This document shows, piece after piece, positions 24,288-32,944 of a stretch of 64,000 nt of DNA. A program made the position numbers and the translations under genes. Positions within the stretch are counted from its first letter, which is position 1. Every line of letters starts with the position of its first letter. This DNA is from Paenibacillus oleatilyticus (GTDB lineage: Bacteria > Bacillota > Bacilli > Paenibacillales > NBRC-103111), in contig NZ_JAHNZO010000016.1 in assembly GCF_018998565.1 (NCBI RefSeq), positions 62,001 to 126,000 on the forward strand. Direction: 5' to 3'. Under the pieces are notes generated by a model. The model was not told the origin of the DNA. It did not search any database and saw only the letters and a program-made list of their open reading frames with translations.

Positions 24288-25457
24288 GTGCTGCGAAAAA
24301 TCGCAATGGACAAAGACGTACTACCGCTTGCGCTCATTTTGTTTTCGGTCGAATTCGTTCGGGGCGCCTATCTGGTCTCCTTTTTGCCGACTTATGCGAC
24401 GGGTATCCTCGGTCTTTCCGTGGCCGTTGTCGGCGCCGCCGTGTCCGTCCATTACGTCTCGGATACGGCGATCAAATGCTTGGCCGGTTATTTGCTCGAC
24501 CGCTTTTCGCTCCGGCTTATTCTTCATTCCGGGCTATTCGTTTCGCTGCTCGGCCTGCTCGCCATGTATTACTTCCCTCAGGCATGGGTGCTTATTGCAG
24601 CGGCCGCCGTATTCGGCATCGGCGTCTCTCCGGTATGGCTTGTCTGCCTCAGTAAAATTAAGGAGGAGAATCGGGCATCCCAAATGGGCATCCTTTATAC
24701 GATATGGCTGGTCGGCTTAGGGTCCGGGCCGGTCGTTATCAACTTTTTGATCGATAAAGGATACCGGCTCTCCTTCTGGCTGATGGTCGGCTTGTGGGCG
24801 CTCGGATGGGTGCTTGCACTGCGGATGAAAAACGAGGTTTCCTCCAAGCAGACCTACATCCCGCTAAGACGTCAGGTCGAGCTACTGTGGGAACGAATGA
24901 AAACGATGAAGCCGCTACTTCCGGGCATGATACTGCAAACGGCGGCTGCCGGTATGCTCGTGCCGATCCTGCCGAGCTTTGCCGCCAACACGCTGGGCGT
25001 CAGTCACAGCGGCTACTCGCTCATCCTGATGGCCGGTGGCGCTTTAACAGTCCTGTTCCTGATCCCGATGGGAAAATGGTCCGACCGCCGGGGGCGCAAA
25101 TGGTTTCTCATCTTCGGCTTCGGGGCGATGGCGGCCGCTCTCTTCCTCCTGACCCGGGTTACGACGCTGCCTGCCGCCGTCTTGATCGCTGCGGTCCTCG
25201 GCTTTGCCTACTCCACCGTCCTTCCCGCGTGGAACGCCCTTCTGGCGGACTATGTGCCGAAAAACCAGCAGGGCCTCGGTTGGGGATTGTTTTCGAGCGT
25301 GGAAGGGATCGGTGTCGCCATCGGTCCGGTGATCGGCGGATGGCTGGCCGCCGCGTTTCATGAACCGGCCGCCGTATTGACCAGCGCAGCTCTGCTAGGG
25401 GGGATTGCTTTGTTTTATTGTTTCGTTCCTGTAGAAAGAGTGATGGAACATGGCTGA
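24288..25457 (+). CDS. MFS transporter, possible glycolipid flippase
   Basis: A 389-residue 12-helix major facilitator with the MFS loop motif GKWSDRRGRKW after helix 8 and the GIGVSPVWLVCLSKI stretch in the N-terminal half. GTG at 24288 is preceded by AGGAGGTG; the frame is open earlier (24261) without a ribosome site. It lies 47 bp after a UgtP-like gene and overlaps the deacetylase gene by 8 bp. In Staphylococcus, ypfP (the UgtP homologue) is followed by the MFS glycolipid flippase gene ltaA, so a flippase role is a reasonable inference. A drug-efflux role cannot be excluded from sequence. Confidence 0.8.
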   Translation: MLRKIAMDKDVLPLALILFSVEFVRGAYLVSFLPTYATGILGLSVAVVGAAVSVHYVSDTAIKCLAGYLLDRFSLRLILHSGLFVSLLGLLAMYYFPQAWVLIAAAAVFGIGVSPVWLVCLSKIKEENRASQMGILYTIWLVGLGSGPVVINFLIDKGYRLSFWLMVGLWALGWVLALRMKNEVSSKQTYIPLRRQVELLWERMKTMKPLLPGMILQTAAAGMLVPILPSFAANTLGVSHSGYSLILMAGGALTVLFLIPMGKWSDRRGRKWFLIFGFGAMAAALFLLTRVTTLPAAVLIAAVLGFAYSTVLPAWNALLADYVPKNQQGLGWGLFSSVEGIGVAIGPVIGGWLAAAFHEPAAVLTSAALLGGIALFYCFVPVERVMEHG

Positions 25458-26823
25458 ATCAATCACGATTCTCGTTATCGTCCTTACTTTATATACGCTG
25501 ATCCCTACATTTCTCATGCGCGTCTTCTCGCTGGGCGCGTACCCGAAAGAAAACACCGAGCACGGCATTGCGCTCACCTTCGATGACGGTCCGGACCCGA
25601 AATATACGCCGATTCTGCTCGACCTGCTGGCGCGGCACGGCGTCAAAGCGACCTTTTTCGTGCTCGGCTCCAAGGCGGAGCGTTACCCTGAATTGATTCT
25701 GCGCATGCATAATGAGGGCCACCTGATCGGGGTTCACAACTATGTCCACCGCACCAATGCCTTGATGATGCCTTGGAAGGTCAGAAAGCAAATTAACCGG
25801 ACCGCCGAGGTGATCGAAAAAATTACCGGCAAGTCCCCTCAATTTTATCGTCCGCCTTGGGGGGTTGTGAATATCTTTGACTTTTTCCTGTCCCGGCGTT
25901 TTCGCATCGTGCTCTGGTCGCTGATCGTCGGGGATTGGCTCAACCGGACGGGCAAGGACAAAATCAAGCAGCGGTTGTTCGCCCAGCTTCAGAGCGGTTC
26001 GGTGATCGTGCTTCATGACAGCGGCGATACGCTCGGGGCGGACCCGGATGCGCCGGAGCTCATGATCGCCGCGCTCGATGAATTTTTGACGGAAACGGCG
26101 CGCCGCGGCTTTACGTTCGTCCGCATTGATGAACGGTTTCCGCTGAACGAGCCGGAGGATCGCATGCCTGCGGATCGGCCGAAGCGAAAACGATGGATTG
26201 CCGCGGTCTGGCTGCAATGGGAACGTTTCTTTCAATGGCTGCTTCAGGTGCGGCCGATCGATCCGTGTAACGCGCTGCTCCAGTTTCGGCTATGCCGGTA
26301 CCATGGTAAACGGATTCCGCTGAATGACGGACAATTCATCGAACCGGGCGACCGCGTCATGGAGCTTCACCTCGACAACGCGACGCTGCTCGACCTTGGG
26401 ATGAAGACCAGATCAACGATGCAGTTGGCCGTGCAATTGATACGCGCGATGGAGCGCTGCTTGCCGCTCGTATCCGAACGGCTGGCAAGCGATCCGGCGC
26501 TCCGGGACGTGAAAGGCTTATACGGCGTCTCGATCATTCATCGCGGCGCTTCCCAGCTCGGATTTACCGTCTCCGATCTGCCCAAGGGCATCTTTTTATT
26601 TTGCTCCAAGCTTTATTTACGGTGGCTGCTGTACGTCATCCACCCGCAGGGCAAACGGCGACTGGATACGAAGACCGCGCTGCTGACGCCGAAAATGATC
26701 GCCATTTCCGCAAACGAGGTGCGCCGGAGATACCCGTCGAGTAGCTTCCACAATCCCGAACTGACCTCGAACCCGCTGACGGCCGGAAGAAGCTATGACG
26801 AAAGCATGTATCAAGGGATGTAA
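25450..26823 (+). CDS. Membrane-anchored polysaccharide deacetylase with YkoP-like C-terminal domain
   Basis: A 457-residue protein: N-terminal membrane helix (about 5-24), NodB deacetylase domain (about 35-225) and a C-terminal domain of about 200 residues. NodB motifs are complete: TFDDGPD, HNYVH (the two metal-binding His four apart), RPPWG and VLHDSGD. The C-terminal part (DGQFIEPGDRVMELHLDN; YGVSIIHRGASQLGFTV) resembles a domain I associate with B. subtilis YkoP; its function is unknown. As the third gene of the operon it probably removes acetyl groups from an N-acetylated sugar on the outer face. The start overlaps the MFS gene by 8 bp. Confidence 0.85.
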   Translation: MAESITILVIVLTLYTLIPTFLMRVFSLGAYPKENTEHGIALTFDDGPDPKYTPILLDLLARHGVKATFFVLGSKAERYPELILRMHNEGHLIGVHNYVHRTNALMMPWKVRKQINRTAEVIEKITGKSPQFYRPPWGVVNIFDFFLSRRFRIVLWSLIVGDWLNRTGKDKIKQRLFAQLQSGSVIVLHDSGDTLGADPDAPELMIAALDEFLTETARRGFTFVRIDERFPLNEPEDRMPADRPKRKRWIAAVWLQWERFFQWLLQVRPIDPCNALLQFRLCRYHGKRIPLNDGQFIEPGDRVMELHLDNATLLDLGMKTRSTMQLAVQLIRAMERCLPLVSERLASDPALRDVKGLYGVSIIHRGASQLGFTVSDLPKGIFLFCSKLYLRWLLYVIHPQGKRRLDTKTALLTPKMIAISANEVRRRYPSSSFHNPELTSNPLTAGRSYDESMYQGM

Positions 26824-26838
26824 GCGCCAAAAACAAAG

Positions 26839-26865
26839 AGCCTGCAATCGGGAAGATTGCAGGCT
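26839..26865 (+). terminator. Hairpin after deacetylase gene
   Basis: AGCCTGCAATC (26839-26849) pairs perfectly with GATTGCAGGCT (26855-26865). A T-run is lacking, so it may be a weak terminator or a 3' stabiliser. Confidence 0.6.
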
Positions 26866-26976
26866 GTCAAGGAATTTATATATTAAAAAGGGGGTCGATA
26901 CTTATTATAGGCAAGGAACGTTAACGCAGGATGAAATTCAGATTACAGTTTTGTTACATTTGAATGATTGCTGTAA

Positions 26977-27297
26977 CTAGGCGTCGGCGTCTGGGGCCGG
27001 GTCGCCGCCGATTTTTTTCTTCATGATCAGCTGCGCAAAAAACAGCAGCACCTCATTATTCGCAAACGAAACACCCAGTCCGAACAGACCGAACATCCGG
27101 GAAAACTGCTGTTCGGAGCCCGCAAAGGCCGACGACCACCACCAGACTGCACCCGCCGTCAGCACAATGTTGACCGCCGTCCCCGCCAGAAACGAAAGCA
27201 GCAGCTTTTCCGTCTTCCACATCATCAGAATCCCAACCAGTCCCGTTACTACAAATCCGGCTCCCAGCATGAGCCAATAAATCGCATCGTATGTCAA
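26977..27297 (-). CDS. Small membrane protein, unrecognised
   Basis: About 106 residues with three membrane helices and a short charged tail. The frame opens with GTG at 27309, but that codon touches the GGGAG ribosome site; the TTG at 27297, 11 bases after GGGAG, is a more likely start. I recognise no family. The gene is divergent from the YqkK-like gene, with a perfect 18-bp palindrome between them. Confidence 0.6.
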   Translation of the reverse strand: MTYDAIYWLMLGAGFVVTGLVGILMMWKTEKLLLSFLAGTAVNIVLTAGAVWWWSSAFAGSEQQFSRMFGLFGLGVSFANNEVLLFFAQLIMKKKIGGDPAPDADA

Positions 27298-27361
27298 GGC
27301 AAATCCCACTCCCGTTCAATCACATGTTTATCCCTTCCAAGGTTATCATGAAAGAAGGAGC

Positions 27362-27379
27362 CGTACAACCGGTTGTACG
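27362..27379. promoter_or_regulatory. Perfect 18-bp palindromic operator candidate
   Basis: CGTACAACCGGTTGTACG is a perfect palindrome with central CCGG in the divergent spacer. Central CG palindromes of this kind are typical of LacI/GalR-family operators. No LacI-type gene is in the window. Confidence 0.6.
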
Positions 27380-27411
27380 TTTCGCCGCAAAACTGTCAAA
27401 CTCCCGCCGTC

Positions 27412-27440
27412 TGGTCATCGTCCTTCAAGAAGCGTATAAT
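27412..27440 (+). promoter_or_regulatory. Promoter of YqkK-like gene
   Basis: A perfect TATAAT at 27435-27440 with a weak -35 TGGTCA at 27412-27417, 17 bp apart. Confidence 0.6.
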
Positions 27441-27470
27441 AGAATGGATCACCAATCAGGAGGTGCCGAC

Positions 27471-27791
27471 ATGGCCAAAAGTCAAGCATGGAAAAAAAGG
27501 CGGAAGCTGGAGCGGGAAGGCTCTCGCAATCCCGAGCTGAACCGCGGAAGCTGGCACGGTGTCGTTCCCGTCGAACGCGCGACCCCGACGCTGCACGAGA
27601 AACAAAGACGTTTAATGGATAAGCACAAAAAGAAATGGAACCGCACGCTGCCCCCGGACAGTGAAGGTTCCATTTTTTATTGTTATACCATATCGGTTCC
27701 GTTCAGACGCTGCTTCGCATACAGTGCGCTGCCGACAATGCCCGCATCCTCAATCCGTTCCGCAGGCTTGATGACGAGATTGTCCAAGTAG
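27471..27791 (+). CDS. YqkK-like small basic protein with unusual C-terminal extension
   Basis: The first 65 or so residues (MAKSQAWKKRRKLEREGSRN onwards, then RLMDKHKKKWNR) resemble the small basic YqkK-type proteins of Bacilli, which are about 60-70 residues. ATG has AGGAGGTG five to six bases upstream. Here the frame has no stop at the usual place and continues through the terminator hairpin (27633-27675) and 109 bases antisense into the ROK kinase gene, for 106 residues in all. The tail is likely produced only if transcription passes the hairpin. Either the stop was lost or the 3' part is rarely made. Confidence 0.55.
   Translation: MAKSQAWKKRRKLEREGSRNPELNRGSWHGVVPVERATPTLHEKQRRLMDKHKKKWNRTLPPDSEGSIFYCYTISVPFRRCFAYSALPTMPASSIRSAGLMTRLSK
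27633..27679. terminator. Bidirectional terminator overlapping the small gene
   Basis: AAATGGAACC (27633-27642) pairs with GGTTCCATTT (27666-27675). T-rich tracts follow on both strands; it serves the ROK gene on the minus strand. Confidence 0.8.
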
Positions 27792-28654
27792 AACGAAAGC
27801 GTGGACCGCTCGATTTCTTTGCGCATCGGCGCGAACAATCTCTCGCCCGCCAGCGAACCGCCGCCGCCGATCACGATCGCCTCCGGGCTGAACAGCGGAA
27901 TCGCCGCCGCCAAGCCCCGGCCAAGCAGCGTCCCCGTACGCTCCATCACGGCAATCGCCGCAGGGTCTCCTTCATCGTATGCGCGGGATACGTCCGCAGC
28001 CGTCAACTGCTGGAGGTTGTCTCCGGCGAAACGCTCGGCCAATATCGTCGATTCGCCCCGCTGTACCGCTTCCCTCGCTTGGCGCGCAATGCCCGTTGCC
28101 GACACGGCCGTCTCCAGGCATCCGATCATTCCGCAATTGCAATGGTATTCAAGGCCCGGAACCGGGATGTGTCCGAATTCGCCGGCACGTCCGCCGCTGC
28201 CGTAATACAGCCTGCCTTCGTTCACCATTGCCGCCGCAAGACCCGTCCCGACCGTCAGGCCGAATACGTGCTTATAGCCTTGCCCGGCCCCGGCGACCGC
28301 CTCGCCGTACACATACATCCGCACGTCGTGGTTGAGGTAAACGGGCAGTCCGCCGAGATGCTTGCTCAGCTCCGACGTTATCGGGACGTTTTTCCAGCCA
28401 AGGTTGACGGCAAGCACCGATACGCCGTTCACATGGTCGACGAACCCGGGAATCCCGATGCCGACCGCCTCCGGCGATACGCCGGCTTCCGCGATCAAGC
28501 CGTTCACGGCTTTCCCCAGCCGCTCGATCACGTCCACGCTTCCCCGCTCCGCCTCGGTCGCGACCTTCGTCATGCGCAGCGTCCGCCCCGTCTCGTCCGT
28601 CAAACCGCAAACCATATTGGTACCGCCGATATCGATTCCTACGTAATGTTTCAC
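27683..28654 (-). CDS. ROK-family sugar kinase (glucokinase type)
   Basis: A 323-residue ROK protein with the ATP loop GIDIGGTNMVCGL, the zinc-binding ROK signature CNCGMIGCLE and the sugar-binding EFGHIPV. No helix-turn-helix precedes it, so it is a kinase rather than a ROK repressor. Glucose or a related hexose is the likely substrate. It lies 44 bp downstream of a DeoR-type regulator gene in the same direction, which suggests a shared sugar-response operon. Confidence 0.88.
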   Translation of the reverse strand: MKHYVGIDIGGTNMVCGLTDETGRTLRMTKVATEAERGSVDVIERLGKAVNGLIAEAGVSPEAVGIGIPGFVDHVNGVSVLAVNLGWKNVPITSELSKHLGGLPVYLNHDVRMYVYGEAVAGAGQGYKHVFGLTVGTGLAAAMVNEGRLYYGSGGRAGEFGHIPVPGLEYHCNCGMIGCLETAVSATGIARQAREAVQRGESTILAERFAGDNLQQLTAADVSRAYDEGDPAAIAVMERTGTLLGRGLAAAIPLFSPEAIVIGGGGSLAGERLFAPMRKEIERSTLSFYLDNLVIKPAERIEDAGIVGSALYAKQRLNGTDMV

Positions 28655-28698
28655 CGGATCTCCTCTTTTCTATGCGTTTCGCTCTAGTCATTTCCCCA

Positions 28699-29508
28699 TC
28701 AGAGGACGGGAGCCGCCGGCTCCGCCAAGTACAGCGCGATCCCCTGCTCTTCCAAATGCCGCTTCAGCTTCTCGTCGGCCGGCTGGTTCGTAATGCAGCC
28801 TTGCACGGCCGTCAGCGGCGCGATGCTGAACAGCGAAGTCCGGCCGACCTTCGTATGGTCGAAGACGGCCACCGTCCGGCGCGACCGCTTCAGCATCAGC
28901 CGCGCGATGTCGGCTTCCTGCTCGGAGAAGGTGGTCAAGCCCTGCTCCTCGGTAACGCCGTCCACGCCCAGAAACATCATGCCGATGTTGACGCTGTCCA
29001 CAATTTTTTCCGCAAGCGGGCCGCACAGCTCAAAGCTGTTGCTCCGCATCACTCCGCCGGTCAATACCACCTGAATGCCGTCGCTCTCGGACAGCTCCAT
29101 GGCGATGTTCACCGCATTGGTCACGACGGTGATGCCCCTGCGCAGCTTGAGCTCCCGGGCGATGAGAAACGTCGTCGTGCCCCCGCTCAGCCCGATGACG
29201 TCGCCTTCCTCCACCAGCGAGGCGGCCTTGGCCGCAATGGCTTCCTTTTCCAGCCACAGCAGCTCCTTCTTCTCGTTGAAGGGGACTTCCCTGCCGGCAG
29301 ACGGAGACGGCGTATCCAGCTGCGCGCCGCCCAGGCTGCGGATTAGCCCGCCTTGCTTCTCCAGCAGGTCCAAGTCGCGCCGGGCGGTCGCTTCCGAGCA
29401 GGCGAACTTGTCAATGATCTCTTGAATCGTAATTTTTCCTTGGCGTTTCAGCAAGTTCATAATCTGCTCGCGCCGCCGGTCGCCCTTGCTGAGCATCTTT
29501 CCGCTCAT
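28699..29508 (-). CDS. DeoR/GlpR-family transcriptional regulator
   Basis: A 269-residue repressor with an N-terminal winged helix (ITIQEIIDKFACSEATARRDLDLLE, about 25-49) and the C-terminal sugar-phosphate sensor domain with the conserved GLSGGTTTFLIA and LGVDGVTEEQGLTTF. ATG at 29508 has AGGAGGGGACGCC upstream; an upstream ATG at 29532 lacks a ribosome site. The neighbouring kinase may supply the phosphosugar effector. Confidence 0.9.
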   Translation of the reverse strand: MSGKMLSKGDRRREQIMNLLKRQGKITIQEIIDKFACSEATARRDLDLLEKQGGLIRSLGGAQLDTPSPSAGREVPFNEKKELLWLEKEAIAAKAASLVEEGDVIGLSGGTTTFLIARELKLRRGITVVTNAVNIAMELSESDGIQVVLTGGVMRSNSFELCGPLAEKIVDSVNIGMMFLGVDGVTEEQGLTTFSEQEADIARLMLKRSRRTVAVFDHTKVGRTSLFSIAPLTAVQGCITNQPADEKLKRHLEEQGIALYLAEPAAPVL

Positions 29509-29673
29509 GGCGTCCCCTCCTGTCGTTCCCATCCGTTTGACAATCTAATGAAATAATAAATCATTTTTTTGACGATATCAATCAATTTCAATCAAACGGG
29601 AAGAAGAGGGTTATCCTCTTGTGAACGAACTTTGCTGAGCTATTCCAGGGAGCTGCGAGCGCGTTGAGACAAC

Positions 29674-29934
29674 TTATTGCACCATGTCCCACTCGTGAAT
29701 CTCATAACGGCGGGCGCCGTGGACCACGTACGGATCGTTCTCCGCCCAAGCCGTCGCTTCTTCCAGCGACTCGGCCTTGTATACGACCATGCCGCCGGCG
29801 CCGTCCGTAAACCGTCCGCTGGCGAAAATGCGCCCTTGCCCGCGCTGCGCCTCCAAATAAGCCAAATGCTCGGGCCGATAGGTCGCGCTCTTCGCTTCAT
29901 CCAGCATTGGCAAAAACACAACGAAATGCTTCAT
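29674..29934 (-). CDS. YciI-family protein
   Basis: An 86-residue protein of the YciI (dimeric alpha/beta ferredoxin-like) family, with the typical HLAYLEAQ, GRIFASGRF, GGMVVYKAES and the DPYVVHGA motif near residue 66. Functions vary in this family and are mostly unknown. AGGATGATCTGCAA precedes the ATG. It follows the hydroxyacid dehydrogenase gene by 41 bp on the same strand and may be co-transcribed. Confidence 0.85.
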   Translation of the reverse strand: MKHFVVFLPMLDEAKSATYRPEHLAYLEAQRGQGRIFASGRFTDGAGGMVVYKAESLEEATAWAENDPYVVHGARRYEIHEWDMVQ

Positions 29935-29975
29935 TTGCAGATCATCCTCGCTTCTGAATTAGAATGACGGGCCGA

Positions 29976-30938
29976 TTATTCCGGCACCGTATTAACGGGC
30001 TTTCCTTCGAGGAAAGCCCGGACGTTCGCGCACGCCGTGTCCATCAGGCGGGCCCGCGCTTCCTTCGTCGCCCAAGCGATATGCGGGGTGACGATGCAGT
30101 TCGGGGCCACGAGCAGCGGGTTGTCCGGGTGCGGCGGCTCCGCCGACAGCACGTCCAGACCCGCGCCCGCGAGGCGGCCTTCGCGCAGCGCCGCGGCCAG
30201 GTCGCGTTCGACGACGAGCGGGCCGCGGGCGGTGTTGATCAGCATCGCCGAAGGCTTCATGAGGGCGATGCGGTCTTGGTTGATCAGCCCGTGCGTCGCG
30301 GGCGTGAGCGGGCAGTGCAGGCTGATGACGTCAGCCTGCTGCAGCAGCTCCGGCAGCGTCACCCATTCCACCCCCTCTACGGGGGTGGGCTGGGTGCGTC
30401 CGCTGCCGACGGCGATGACGCGCATGCCGAAGGCTTCGGCGATGCGCGCGGTTTGCCGCCCGATGCGGCCGAGCCCGATCAGGCCCATCGTTTTCCCCGC
30501 CAGCTCCACGAGCGGCGTCTTCGTGAAGGTGAAGTCCGGGGAAGCGCTCCATTCCCCGGACTTCACCGCTTCGGCGTGCCGCCCGACGTGCTGGCACAGC
30601 TCCAGCAGCAGGGCGAACACAAACTGCGCCACCCCATGCGTGCCGTAAGCCGGCACGTTGGTGACGACAATGCCGCGCGCCGCAGCCGCTTCGGTATCGA
30701 TAATGTTGTATCCCGTCGCCAGCACTCCGATGTAACGAAGGTTCGGCAGCCGCGCAATCGTATCCGCAGACAGCGGCGTTTTGTTCGTCAGCACGATGCC
30801 GGCGGATCTTGCCCGATCTACAATCTCCTCGACCGGCGTCCGGTCATACAGAGCAACCGATCCCAATCGTTCCAGCGATTCCCAGCTCAGATCGCCGGGA
30901 TTCAGCGTATAGCCGTCAAGTACGACAATCTGCTCCAT
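29976..30938 (-). CDS. D-2-hydroxyacid dehydrogenase (glycerate/hydroxypyruvate reductase type)
   Basis: A 320-residue NAD-dependent dehydrogenase with GLIGLGRIGRQTARIAEAFG as the Rossmann loop, and the catalytic Arg (INTARGPLV), Glu (SAEPP) and His (TPHIAW). The family reduces 2-keto acids such as hydroxypyruvate or glyoxylate. The frame is open to 31007, but ATG 30938 has GGAGGGCTGGA upstream and gives a family-sized protein. Substrate cannot be told from sequence alone. Confidence 0.88.
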   Translation of the reverse strand: MEQIVVLDGYTLNPGDLSWESLERLGSVALYDRTPVEEIVDRARSAGIVLTNKTPLSADTIARLPNLRYIGVLATGYNIIDTEAAAARGIVVTNVPAYGTHGVAQFVFALLLELCQHVGRHAEAVKSGEWSASPDFTFTKTPLVELAGKTMGLIGLGRIGRQTARIAEAFGMRVIAVGSGRTQPTPVEGVEWVTLPELLQQADVISLHCPLTPATHGLINQDRIALMKPSAMLINTARGPLVVERDLAAALREGRLAGAGLDVLSAEPPHPDNPLLVAPNCIVTPHIAWATKEARARLMDTACANVRAFLEGKPVNTVPE

Positions 30939-31082
30939 TCCAGCCCTCCATGTTAGCCCTAGAGTCCTGTTCCGCCTGGTCAACCGACAGGACGAAGCTT
31001 GACCCAATTATCTCCATCATACCGCTTTTTCTACGAGGCGTAAATTGAAACCGCCCCTGTTCTCCGCTTCATCCTTCAACGA

Positions 31083-31131
31083 AAAAGTCCCGCCCGCAAA
31101 GTCTTCTCAAGACCTTGCAAGCGGAACTTTA
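31083..31131 (-). terminator. Strong terminator of the efflux operon
   Basis: A long imperfect stem of about 20 bp with a three-base loop, followed on the minus strand by a T-run, lies 25 bases after the last gene of the efflux operon. Confidence 0.9.
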
Positions 31132-31155
31132 AGTCAGGGCTGGAGCCATGTCCCG

Positions 31156-32895
31156 TTACGGCTGCTGCATCGTACCGATGAGCCGGCGGGCCGGACCGTA
31201 CGGCGTGTCGACCGTTTCATATACCCGCAGCGTCAACGGATGATCGAATTGATCCGATGGCGTGTCGGTAAAGTAAATCGACTGCTCGCCGTTCTCCACG
31301 CGTCCCTCGCCCGTCAAGCTGAGCGTCTGTCTGGCGACTTCGCGGGTATCGCTGCCCTCGATCACCAGTTGCAGCTTGGAATACCCCGCGTCCACGATGA
31401 CCGGCTCGGTCGTCTTCAGATCGACGTTCCACTTCAGCTTGTACGTATAGGTGTAAGACCTCGTGGTCGGGTTCGTACCAGTCGTATAAGTCAGCGACCA
31501 GTCTTTCACGTTAAGGTCATATGGATAGAAAGAAAAAGCCACATCGTCGTTCTTCGTCTGATTCACGTTCAAACCAACCTGTCCGATTGCCGTTTTGTAC
31601 GGTGCGGCGGTTTTGCTATCGCTGAATTTCAATGTAAAATGATCCCCGTCACCGGCAAGCGGCAGCATGAAGGTGTAGTTCATCACGTACGCCGTTCCGG
31701 GCAGCACCTCCTGAGCTGCCGTCTTTTGCTGGCTGCCCGTGTACGAGGAGCCGCTCGCGCCGATCAGCTCCGCCGCCAGTTGAGGCACCGGCAGCGGCTT
31801 GTCGCTGCGGTTATCCAGCTTCAGCTTCACGACGCCGGTCTGATAGCTCTGCCCTTTGTTTTCGTACAGCCGGAAGTCGACTACCGATACGGCGAGATCG
31901 GGATGTACCGCACTGTTCAGCGGATCGAACGCGAGCCGCGTGCCGAAGCCTTCCACCTTAGGAAGCGCGCTTGGGCTGCCGGGCTGTGTCTCGGGAAGCG
32001 CTATGCGCAGCCGGCCGACGGAATAGCTGACGGCTGCCGCTGCATCCGTCCGGTTCGGAATTTTGTAGCTTTCCGGCGTCTGGACGGTCAAGCTTTCGAG
32101 CGGCTTGTCGGCTTCGTAAGGAATCGAGATGTATAAGTACTTTTTCTCTTTCGGATCGACGCTGACGGCCGCTTGCTCCTGGCGGGCCCCTTTGTATATT
32201 TGACCTGCGGCCTTGCCGTCCACCGTAAACGCCGGAACCGTCTCGGTCTGGGTACCGTTATTGGTTACCAGCAGCTGAAGCAGCTCGACGGGCGCCCCGT
32301 CCTTGAATTGTTTGGTCATGCCGACCGGCGTATACTCCAAGGAAGATTCGATTCCCGGGATGACAAACGGCGTCCCCCATGCTTTGACGGGAATTGAACC
32401 GTTATCCGCCGCGTCCCCATACCAGACCAAGCCGCTTACCGGCAGCTTCAGCATGGAGGTCTCCACCTTCGGATAGACGTCTTTGTTCACGTCCACCCAT
32501 ACGAGATCGGTCGGTTGCACCGCATCGGTACGGTCGATTTGCGCCATATAGCTAAGCTCGACCGAAGAGGACGCGGGTACGGAGCCGGGATTGTCTGCAC
32601 TTGGCTTAAGCACATAGCTGGTACCCGCGGACGTGACGACGCGCAGCTCGTAATCCGGCACGCGGGCTGCACTCGCCCAGACGTTATACATTTTCACAAC
32701 GACTGCGATGCGCGCGCCGCCGTTCGCCCGTTCGCTGAGCAGGCTCTTCACCTTCACCTGCACCGGACCGGACAGCACGGCCGGATACCGCACATCGATG
32801 GCCGGCTGCGGATTTTCCGCCCGTACCGCCCCTTGAAAAGACAAGGCCAAGGACACAATCAGCGCCGTAGAAACTACTCTTTTCCATGTATTCAT
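31156..32895 (-). CDS. Large exported protein at the end of the efflux operon
   Basis: A 579-residue protein with a clear signal peptide (basic start, hydrophobic stretch to about residue 25, then VRA-EN). The mature part is rich in beta-strand patterns, Thr, Ser and Val, with no cysteine-based catalytic site or known domain that I recognise; parts such as VVKMYNVWASAARVPDYELRV look like beta-sandwich modules. ATG at 32895 has GGAGGACATCCT; the longer frame to 32958 has none. It follows the lipoprotein adaptor gene by 49 bp. It may be an extracellular partner of the pump or a wall-associated protein; this is inference. Confidence 0.65.
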   Translation of the reverse strand: MNTWKRVVSTALIVSLALSFQGAVRAENPQPAIDVRYPAVLSGPVQVKVKSLLSERANGGARIAVVVKMYNVWASAARVPDYELRVVTSAGTSYVLKPSADNPGSVPASSSVELSYMAQIDRTDAVQPTDLVWVDVNKDVYPKVETSMLKLPVSGLVWYGDAADNGSIPVKAWGTPFVIPGIESSLEYTPVGMTKQFKDGAPVELLQLLVTNNGTQTETVPAFTVDGKAAGQIYKGARQEQAAVSVDPKEKKYLYISIPYEADKPLESLTVQTPESYKIPNRTDAAAAVSYSVGRLRIALPETQPGSPSALPKVEGFGTRLAFDPLNSAVHPDLAVSVVDFRLYENKGQSYQTGVVKLKLDNRSDKPLPVPQLAAELIGASGSSYTGSQQKTAAQEVLPGTAYVMNYTFMLPLAGDGDHFTLKFSDSKTAAPYKTAIGQVGLNVNQTKNDDVAFSFYPYDLNVKDWSLTYTTGTNPTTRSYTYTYKLKWNVDLKTTEPVIVDAGYSKLQLVIEGSDTREVARQTLSLTGEGRVENGEQSIYFTDTPSDQFDHPLTLRVYETVDTPYGPARRLIGTMQQP

Positions 32896-32944
32896 AGGAT
32901 GTCCTCCATTATTCGTAAATCGTTCGTCTGTCGGCGGCGAAGCC

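Noticed and set aside
27680-28687. A 335-residue plus-strand ORF opposite the ROK kinase.
   Set aside because: The ROK gene has all signature motifs on the other strand; this is antisense shadow.
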